A stretch of DNA of 64,000 nucleotides from Alopecurus myosuroides (Eukaryota; Streptophyta; Magnoliopsida; Poales; Poaceae). A program made the position numbers and the translations under genes. Under the pieces are notes generated by a model. The model did not search any database. It had not been told where the DNA came from and worked only from the letters and a program-made list of their open reading frames with translations. Positions 57,077 to 64,000 of the stretch are shown here, piece after piece (position 1 is the first letter of the stretch; every line of letters starts with the position of its first letter). The stretch lies in the NCBI GenBank assembly GCA_028641055.1, contig CM054062.1:178828726-178892725 (forward strand), given 5' to 3'.

Positions 57077-58927
57077 GGAGAGGGCTTGATGGATGGTTTC
57101 CTCAAGTGCTCCAAGGCAACCCCCGCCGGGATGGATTGCCGAGAAGATCCTAACTTGGACAGCTCGTCTGCCGCTTCGTTCTCTGCTCGGTGAATGTGCT
57201 GGAACTCGCAGCCTTCGAAGAACCCAGTCATAGACTGTACCAGGAAGCGATATGACGCCATGTTGGCTTCTAGAGCATCCCAAGTGCCAGAGACTTGCTG
57301 CACCACCAGATCTGAATCGCCATAGCATATAATGCGCTGCACGCCAACCTCCTTGGCTACTCGCAAACCATGCACCACCGCCTCATACTCTGCTACGTTG
57401 TTGGACGCCTTGAAATGGATCTGCAGCACATACTTGAGTTGATCTCGCTTGGGTGACGTAAGCACCACGCCAGCACCAAGGCCTTCCTTCACCTTCGAGC
57501 CATCAAAGTGCATCTTCCAATAATTAGAAACTGGAGCAGGAGGTTCATACTGCACCTCGGCCCAATCCACCAGAAATTCCGCCAGAATCTGAGACTTGAT
57601 GGCTTCTCTTCTCGCGTACGCGGGTGCATACGCTGCCAGCTCGATTGCCCACTTGGCTACTCTGCCACTCGCCACCTTGTTGCCCATGATATCCGAGATG
57701 GGAGCAGAGCTCACAATCGTGATAGGATGCTCTTGGAAGTAATGCTTTAGCTTCTTGGCGCCCAGGTACACGCCGTAGGTCATCTTCTGGTAGTGCGGGT
57801 AGTTTTGCTTGGAGCTGGACAGCACTTCACTGAGATAGTACACTGGGCGCTGCACACTCTTGCCTTCTTCTTCTCGCTCCACCACAATCACCACACTGAC
57901 TACCCGGTTAGTGGCAGCAATGTACAGCAGCATTGGCTCCTTGGGTAGCGGACTAGCCAAGATGGGAGCGCTAGCCAGCATTGCTTTCAGCTCGTTGAAT
58001 GCCACATCCGCTTGCGGAGTCCAGACAAACTTGTCACTTTTCTTCATCAGCTGGTACAGAGGCAGGGCCTTCTCGCCCATTCGGCCCAGAAAACGGCTCA
58101 GAGATGCCAAGCAACCAGTGAACTTCTGTACGTCTTTCAGGGATCTCGGCAAAGACATGCTCTCAATAGCTTTTATCTTTGAAGGATTGGCTTCAATGCC
58201 CCGACTAGACACCAGGAAGCCGAGTAGCTTGCCAGCCGGGACACCAAAGGTGCATTTACTCGGATTCAGCTTCATTTTGTACTTGCGTAGGTTAGCAAAG
58301 GTTTCCTCCAGGTCGGCAAGCAGAGTATGTGTTTTATTCGTTTTGATGACAATGTCATCTACGTACACCTGCACATTCTTCCCGAGTTGGTCGTGCAAGC
58401 ATTTCTGCATGCATCTCTGATAGGTTGCACCCGCATTCCTCAAGGCAAAACACATGACACGATAGCAATAAGCCACATACGGGGTAATGAAAGCAGTCTT
58501 TATTTGATCAGCAGGATTGAGTGCAATCTGGTGGAAACCAGAATAGGCATCTATGAAAGACAGCAGTTCACAACCAGCAGTGGAATCGATCACCTGATCG
58601 ATGCGAGGTAGCGGGAAGGGATCCTTTGGGGCATGCCTTGTTCAAGTCGGTGTAGTCGACACACATGCGCCATGCGGTGGTAGCCTTGGGATCCTCCTTC
58701 TTCTTCTCGACCATGACCGGGTTGGCTAGCCAATCCGGATGCAGCACCTCCATGATGAAATTGCTTATCAGCAGCTTGGTGATCTGGTCGCCAATGGCTT
58801 TCCTTCTCTCATCTCCGAAGCGGCGCATAGCCTGCTTCACTGGCTTGGCGTCAGGACGCACATGTAAAGAGTGCTCAACCAACTCCCTCGGGACTCCTGG
58901 TAAATCTTCATTGGACCAGGCGAACAC
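57077..58927 (-). pseudogene. RT and dual RNase H of element A (frameshifted)
   Basis: RT begins in the frame ending at 58927 (FAWSNEDLPGVP, then WRMCVDYTDLNKACPK). A one-base insertion near 58620 moves it to the frame that starts at 58593. That part has FIDAYSGFHQ and YVDD (Asp at residues 79-80), the RT thumb, a first RNase H-like region (residues about 190-330), and a second, archaeal-type RNase H from about 355 (HFDGSKV, EYEAVVHG, YGDSDLV, AADELSKLG). Two RNase H domains in a row are characteristic of Tat elements. The first RNase H-like region has IAATNR where an Asp would be expected, fitting its known decay in this lineage. The frame runs into E at 57077 and resumes at 47109. A TAG at 58964-58966 separates it from protease. 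Confidence 0.85.
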
Positions 58928-58966
58928 GTCCCGATTCTCACGGAGGAAGTGGATGAGCTCGCTTTC

Positions 58967-61900
58967 CTATTTCTCCGCCAACCCGGAGCCAATGATGGCT
59001 ACGCGGTCGGGGAAGTCGGGGTCGACCTGGACCTTCTTGGTTTCCTGAGATGCCTGGAACGCGGTCCCGTGTTGGGTACTCGGTACGCCCTGCGCGCCAG
59101 CTTGCGCGGATTGCGCCATGGCCACCACCTCATACATCTTCTTCTTCTCGGCAGCAATCACCATCGATTCCGCCAACTGGGAACCAGCAGAGGCACACTC
59201 CATGGACTTCTTGTAATCACCAGAGATAGTAATTATGCCATTGGGACCAGGGATCTTCATCTTCAGATATGCAACATGAGTAGAGGCCATGAACTTGCTC
59301 AGAGCGGGACTGCCGAGTAGAGCATGGTAAGGGCTCTGATGATCAACCACTTCGAACTGCAGGCGCTCTGTGCGGCAGTTCTCCCTGGTGCCGAATAGCA
59401 CATCTATCCATACTCGGCCAATCGGGTTGCAGGAGATCCCGGGCACAATACCATGGAAGGTGGTCTTGCTGGGTAGCAGCATGTTCTCGGCCAGCCCCAG
59501 CTTCTCGAGTGTGTCTTTGTACACGATGTTGATGCTGCTGCCGTTGTCGATTAGCACCTTGCTGAACCTCACATTCTTCTCGGGACCCAGGAAAGTAGGA
59601 TCTAGCACCAAGGCGTAGCTACCCGGGTTGGGCATCACCTTGGGATGATCTACTCGGGACCACCTGATCTCCTGGTCACACCAATACATGTAGTGAGGGA
59701 CAGCAGGAATCACTGCATTGACCTCCATGGCACGCCTGTGCTGTGATTGCTTGTCGACTGGCTCCGAGGTGAAGATCATGTAGCTCTCGTGGTGCTCTTG
59801 GTACTGGTTGGAGCCTCCGCCCCCATTGTTGCCGTTGTTGTTGTTGCCCTGGTAGTTGTTGTTGCCTCTGTTGTTGTTGCGGTTGTAGTTGTTGTTGTTG
59901 TTGCGGTAGCTCTCATTGTTGAAGTGACGGTTGGCTCCTAAAGCCACTTGGTTCACATTTTCTCTTCTCGGGAACACTGGCGGCCGAGCTGCGGGTGCGC
60001 GAGTAGGCTGCACATTGGCATTGGCCGCTGGCAGAGGAGGAGGAGGAGGCAAGCCATCATTCTTGATCACATCCCACCACTCGCACTGCCGAGTAGTGTG
60101 GTTAGCAGGCCTTGAGGGGTGGTGAGTGTGAAAACTGCATGGGTCATCCTTCATGTCGTCAAAGACGAACTTCCTCGGCTGCTTGGAGTTGCCGCTGCCC
60201 GACTGAGGAGTACGGAATGGTTTCTTGTTGCCCTGGCCCTGGTTCTGGTTCTGCCCGTAGGCTCCAGCAGGTTTTTGCCTTTGGCTACCCCCAGCTCCAA
60301 CAGCCACTGCATTCACCTCTTCAGGGTCATACCGAGTATCTATTCGGTCACCCCTGCGCTTGTTGCGGAACTCGTTGCGCTTGCTGTTGCTGAAGTTTCT
60401 TCTCGGCTCAGAGGAGTCCATCAGGGGCTGAGTAGGATCACCGAGTGCGTACTGATCCGCAATCTTGATGGTCTCCGCCAGAGTGTTTGGCATCTCCCTC
60501 TGCAACCTCTGCCACAGCATACTGCCATGTCTGCAACCCTGCGCAAACCAAGTGATGGCCTGGGCTTCATTCACACCTTCACAGGTGTTCCTCAATGTGC
60601 TCCACCGAGTAAGGTACTCGCGGTCTGTCTCATCTTCTCGCTGCCTGCAAGCGGACAGCTGCTGTGGCCTATTCGGCCTCTTGTATGTGCTCGTGAAGTT
60701 GCTGATGAAAGCGTCTGAGAAGTCCAGCCAGCAGTTGATGCTGTTCTTGGGCATGTTGTTGAGCCAAGTGCGAGCTGGACCCTCTAGCATCTGCGGGACA
60801 TAGCGCACCGCCCATCTCCTGTTGCCGTTCGCGATATGAACCGCGGTGACATAGTCATTGAGCCAATCTTCCGGCTTGGTGCTGCCGTTGTAGCTCTTGG
60901 TGCCCCTTGCGAGCTGGAAGTTCTTCACGGACGGCTCGTTCATGATGCGCGGGCCAAAGCACTCGGGGCCAGGAGGACCCGTGTTCTCCAGCCGGGCTGA
61001 CAAGTTGATCCGGTCCAGCTGATGCCTTGCATCTCCAGGCGCCAACACGCGCTCGCCAACACGGTCCAGAATGTCATAGCCAGCCATCTCCATGGCCGAG
61101 TAGCCGTCATCGTATCTGTCCACCTGCACCGCTGCAGGCTGCTCCACCGGGTTGGCGACTGGCGCCAGTGTGCACGGCTGCTGCCTCTGCCGAGTAGGCT
61201 GAGCAGCGGGACGCTGAGAAGGACCTGGGCGTGCTCCACCTCGGGCCTGGCTTTGAGCTTGATGGGCTTGAGAGCCTGCTCTTGCAGCGTTGTGTTCCTG
61301 CCCAGGCTGTTGCGGCACAACAAGCTGTCTCGCGGCAGCAGCCGGGTCATACACCTGCATTTGCCTATCTCTGGCGGAACGTCCGCTGCGGCTCTTCTCG
61401 CGGCTGGGGTGCGGAGACGAGGCCTGATCGTTAGATCTAGCCGCGTGCGAGTGCACCACCTGCGAAGCTCCAGCACCCGGGTTGGCCTTCCGGAACTCCT
61501 CATTCTGCCTAGCAGCCTCTAACACCAACTCGTTGAGCCTTTCCTGCTGCCTAACGCGCGCGTCGCCGTCGAGACGAGGCAACTCGGCGGCTACGGCCTC
61601 TGCAGCTCTAAGTGTCTTGGCTGGTGTGCTGTATCTGGGCCTAGTGGAAGTGTTTGCGGTGGCGGACTGAGCGGGAACCTCTACAACTGTCGCCATCTCG
61701 GCACCAAGGTTGCGCCGCGTGGCGCCTACCCTGCTAGCTCTCCTAGTGACTGGCGTGAAGCCGTGAGCCTTGTTGTACTCAAGCTGATCTAAGCTAAGCT
61801 CTAGCCTGATCTTGTCCAACTCCGCCTGCTCGGCGAGCAGCTCCTGGCGTTGCCGCTCGAGCTGCTCCTTCATGCTCAGGAGCTCGAGGTCGGTGGGAGG

Positions 61901-62245
61901 CGGCATGCCATTCCGCCCAGCCGACGCGGGAATGGTCGGAGTGGTGGAGGGAGGGAGGTTGCAGTCCTTCTCGTAAGCCCTGTGGGTCCTGCCACCAGCG
62001 CTCGAGGCAGCAAGATCCTCGACGACGACCGCGGCGCCAGCAGCGGCTGCGCCGGCGTTTGCCGCCAAGCCGGTCACCATCACCTCAGCGCGGTCCGCAT
62101 AACGGCGCGCAAGCCTTCCGCGAGCAGTGATCACAGCAGGAGGATCCTCCGCGTCATGCACCAGCTCGGGGTAGTCGCGGTCGATGACGGTGGCGACGTA
62201 GACGAGGTGCGCGCCGAAGGAGATCACCGTGCCGCCCTCCGGCAT
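58967..62245 (-). CDS. Gag-protease of element A
   Basis: About 1,092 residues from the Met at 62245 (MPEGGTVIS); the frame is open upstream into the LTR, so the start is an inference. Order: a coiled-coil stretch (about 125-165, MKEQLERQRQELL), a Gln/Ala/Arg-rich region, the Gag core about 430-590 (SYNGSTKPEDWLND, then TWFAQGC), a CHHC-like knuckle (CSFHTHH to RQC), a Pro-rich linker, a long Asn-rich linker encoded by GTT-type repeats at 59824-59905, and an aspartic protease with VLIDNGSSINIV near residue 890 followed by LLGSPALSKFMAS. The protease motif is DNG rather than DSG or DTG. The ORF ends in a TAG between protease and RT, where a reading-through frame is normal for intact relatives, so this stop is probably a defect. 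Forms the particle and processes the polyprotein. Confidence 0.85.
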   Translation of the reverse strand: MPEGGTVISFGAHLVYVATVIDRDYPELVHDAEDPPAVITARGRLARRYADRAEVMVTGLAANAGAAAAGAAVVVEDLAASSAGGRTHRAYEKDCNLPPSTTPTIPASAGRNGMPPPTDLELLSMKEQLERQRQELLAEQAELDKIRLELSLDQLEYNKAHGFTPVTRRASRVGATRRNLGAEMATVVEVPAQSATANTSTRPRYSTPAKTLRAAEAVAAELPRLDGDARVRQQERLNELVLEAARQNEEFRKANPGAGASQVVHSHAARSNDQASSPHPSREKSRSGRSARDRQMQVYDPAAAARQLVVPQQPGQEHNAARAGSQAHQAQSQARGGARPGPSQRPAAQPTRQRQQPCTLAPVANPVEQPAAVQVDRYDDGYSAMEMAGYDILDRVGERVLAPGDARHQLDRINLSARLENTGPPGPECFGPRIMNEPSVKNFQLARGTKSYNGSTKPEDWLNDYVTAVHIANGNRRWAVRYVPQMLEGPARTWLNNMPKNSINCWLDFSDAFISNFTSTYKRPNRPQQLSACRQREDETDREYLTRWSTLRNTCEGVNEAQAITWFAQGCRHGSMLWQRLQREMPNTLAETIKIADQYALGDPTQPLMDSSEPRRNFSNSKRNEFRNKRRGDRIDTRYDPEEVNAVAVGAGGSQRQKPAGAYGQNQNQGQGNKKPFRTPQSGSGNSKQPRKFVFDDMKDDPCSFHTHHPSRPANHTTRQCEWWDVIKNDGLPPPPPLPAANANVQPTRAPAARPPVFPRRENVNQVALGANRHFNNESYRNNNNNYNRNNNRGNNNYQGNNNNGNNGGGGSNQYQEHHESYMIFTSEPVDKQSQHRRAMEVNAVIPAVPHYMYWCDQEIRWSRVDHPKVMPNPGSYALVLDPTFLGPEKNVRFSKVLIDNGSSINIVYKDTLEKLGLAENMLLPSKTTFHGIVPGISCNPIGRVWIDVLFGTRENCRTERLQFEVVDHQSPYHALLGSPALSKFMASTHVAYLKMKIPGPNGIITISGDYKKSMECASAGSQLAESMVIAAEKKKMYEVVAMAQSAQAGAQGVPSTQHGTAFQASQETKKVQVDPDFPDRVAIIGSGLAEK
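59824..59905. repeat. GTT/AAC microsatellite coding for poly-Asn in Gag of A
   Basis: Dense imperfect GTTGTTGTT repeats on the plus strand, giving an Asn/Gly/Arg/Tyr-rich stretch in the minus-strand Gag between knuckle and protease. The related element B has a similar but shorter Asn/Gln-rich spacer near 23210-23280. Confidence 0.8.
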
Positions 62246-62380
62246 GGCCTTGCTACCGAAGTCGCCTGCGTTGTCGGTGACGAAGTCGAAGGAGCCGAAT
62301 CTGTGGACAAGGCCACAGACTACGCGCTCCGCTGAAGAAGATCCCGTCCGAACAGTAACTCTAGCCAGCGCCGCTGGTTG

Positions 62381-62399
62381 CCCCACGGTGGGCGCCAAC
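62381..62399 (-). other. Primer-binding site region of element A
   Basis: The plus-strand CCCCACGGTGGGCGCCAAC abuts the LTR at 62400; the minus strand therefore starts GTTGGCGCCCACCGTGGGG just inside the 5' LTR. A TGGCGCC start is usual for many Tat-type elements and differs from the methionine primer site of C, D, E and F. I cannot name the tRNA from sequence alone. Confidence 0.6.
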
Positions 62400-63285
62400 T
62401 GTCGTGGTGGTGTCACGGCAGATGCCATAGGATGGCTAAAGATGTGGGGACGAAGGACGCTGGAGGTGCTCGGGGAGGGATCACGCGACGAGTAGACGCG
62501 TGAGGTGAAGATCAAACACTGCAAACAACACGATCTACCCAGGTTCAGGGCCCTCGTGAGGAGGTAAAACCCCTACTCCTGCATTTCTCTATGTATTCTG
62601 GTGTCTCACCGAGTAGCCACAGTACAAATGTTCTTGCTACCGAGTAGCCACTCTTCTCTCTCCGAGTAGGATTAGGTCAAGGATCTCTACGTGTGATCCA
62701 GCCCGAGTCTCTTATGTGATCGTGTCTCGCGCAGGAGGCGGCTGGGCACCTTATATACCCGGTGCCCTGCCGGATACAGCCAAATACAAACAAGTGTCGA
62801 CATTGTGTGCACATCGTCCTTCTTCCGAGTTCCCGCTGACAGCTTTGGCTTCTAAGCTTGTCCTGATGCAGAAAGTCGTTGCGCAAAACCAAGTAACCAG
62901 TCTGTTATCACTGTACGAACACAGAGTAGGTCCCCCCCTATCCTGCGACGCCCTGCTGCCACACTGTCGCTGTCAGGCACGCCGTCCCCAGATGAACAGT
63001 GCTGTGAACAGTGCCAAGTACGGACCCGGGATACGCGGGATCCTGTGTCAGAACGGCTCCTTTGACTTCTGGCCCGAGTAGGTTCCCGCTAGTTTTACTC
63101 GGGCCAACTCTTCTACTCGAACAGATATATCTTGCTTGATATCTCCTTCTGGTCATCTTTTTGTGAGACCGAGTAGCAGTCGACCGGGTAGCAAGTACCG
63201 GGTAGGCGGCTACTCGACCAAACCTCTATTCTGATTGTTGCCTTTACCACTTTCCTTTACCCTACTCGGGGGCAACCCCCCGACA
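62400..63285 (-). mobile_element. Right (5') LTR of element A
   Basis: 886 bp, about 99% identical to 26066-26949. The TATA box on the minus strand lies at about 62750-62758. Transcription would run leftward into the primer site and Gag. Confidence 0.92.
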
Positions 63286-64000
63286 GCCGGTATGGGTCAT
63301 TTTAGGACCGGCGAACCCAGGCCGAACCCAGCGTGCTGGGGGGTTGCTGGGGGCTCCGGCGGAAGCAAAATCGCGTTTGTGGGCCAACATAGTCAGGCGA
63401 GGGGCGACTTTTCCACGCCCTCTATCCCCTCCGTCGCCGCATACCGCCCACCCTCGTTCTCTCGCTTGCCGATGTCGGCGTCGCTCCTCGACCCCAAACC
63501 GCCGCGCCGCCGCTAGAAGCCATTTCGCTGCCGCAACTGCCTGCCGTAGCCCCGCCGTAGACACGCCAACCTCCTTCCCTCCTCTGGACGAGCTCGTCGC
63601 TTCCAGGTGAGGCCACAGGCAGCCCGCTCTCCACCACGCCCTTGAGGTGTTCGGCGTTTTGCCTCTTCGGCAATGGACTCCGACAATGAGGAGATGTTCG
63701 CCGCTCTGATGGACGAGGAAGCCGACGCAGCCGTCGACGACGCCGAGCACCTCATGTGGCTCGCCGTTCTGGCCGCTCTGTTTGCGCAAAACGCGAAACC
63801 CTGACGTGGTGGATCAAAGTTCGGTCGCCAGAAGGGCAAAGAGAGACAGCGAGTGGAGGGGTACTACATCCTCTAGTGTTTCGGCGCCGATTCTGCATGT
63901 CGTTTGGGAGTTCGACATCTATTTCATTTGCAAGAAGGAATGCACCGGGACGGTTGGATTCACCTCGCTCCAGAAGTGCACTGTGGCTATGAGAATGCTT
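63286..64000 (+). mobile_element. Right portion of the PIF/Harbinger-type transposon
   Basis: Continues the element begun at 25964 after the second GCCGG (63286-63290). About 385 GC-rich bases precede the transposase remnant. The element runs past the end of the window, so its second terminal inverted repeat is not seen. Confidence 0.7.
63672..64000 (+). pseudogene. PIF/Harbinger transposase, N-terminal part, broken
   Basis: Starts at ATG 63672 with MDSDNEEMFAALMDEEA, the acidic N-terminus typical of grass Harbinger transposases. A TGA at about 63801 interrupts AKP-RGG; it looks like a CGA to TGA transition. The frame then continues GGSKFGRQKGKERQRVEGYYIL, is broken again near 63870 by lost bases before VFRRRF, and is shifted once more near 63905 before WEFDIYFICKKECTG and TSLQKCTVAMRML at the window end. 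The DDE catalytic region would lie downstream. With one stop and two frame breaks it is dead. Confidence 0.85.

Larger units (their letters stand above)
26066..63285 (-). mobile_element. Tat-lineage Gypsy element A, 37 kb with nested insertions
   Basis: LTRs at 26066-26949 and 62400-63285 flank the element, and GCCGG occurs on both sides (26061-26065 and 63286-63290), a perfect 5-bp target duplication. Without insertions D (11.9 kb) and E (10 kb) it is about 15.3 kb. The minus strand encodes Gag-protease, RT, two RNase H domains and integrase. The plus strand carries a multi-exon antisense gene between the integrase gene and the 3' LTR. Dual RNase H and an antisense ORF are known traits of the Tat lineage. 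By eye the LTRs differ by about 7 substitutions and 2 indels (about 0.8%). At the commonly used grass rate of 1.3e-8 per site per year that is near 0.3 million years. Confidence 0.92.

Overview
This window is repeat DNA from a plant, almost certainly a grass with a large genome. The evidence is stacked Ty3/Gypsy LTR retrotransposons of the Tat, CRM-like and Tekay-like chromovirus types, long LTRs, and a PIF/Harbinger-type DNA transposon. A Triticeae or other Pooideae source is likely but not proven. I see no ordinary host gene, no tRNA or rRNA gene and no CRISPR array.

Layout. (1) 1-1334: the 5' LTR and primer site of a minus-strand element (F) whose body lies left of the window. (2) 1335-1895: unassigned. 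(3) 1896-25681: old minus-strand Gypsy element B. It has gag and protease remnants, no polymerase genes, and a decayed plus-strand (antisense) gene. B holds two insertions: a perfect LTR palindrome P (3758-4655, target duplication CTGCG) and a rearranged CRM-like element C (8703-22291). (4) 25682-25960: unassigned. (5) 25961-64000: a PIF/Harbinger-type transposon with a broken transposase, split by the 37-kb Tat-lineage element A (26066-63285, target duplication GCCGG). (6) A is itself split by chromovirus D (31224-43121, duplication TTTAG) and by E (47110-57076, duplication GGAGA), a large non-autonomous derivative with a tiny internal region.

How the parts relate. A encodes Gag-protease, RT with two RNase H domains, and integrase on the minus strand. 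On the plus strand, between its integrase gene and its 3' LTR, it carries an eight-exon antisense gene with a TATA box and consistent splice phases. D sits inside intron 5 of that gene. E sits between the RNase H and integrase coding regions. LTR divergence counted by eye falls in the order expected from nesting: B over 10%, C about 3%, A about 0.8%, D about 0.45%, E about 0.05%.

Most notable: the LTR palindrome with target duplication; the enzymatically dead but open and young pol of D; the near-intact multi-exon antisense gene of A; and the occupied-site/empty-site junction that ends element C.
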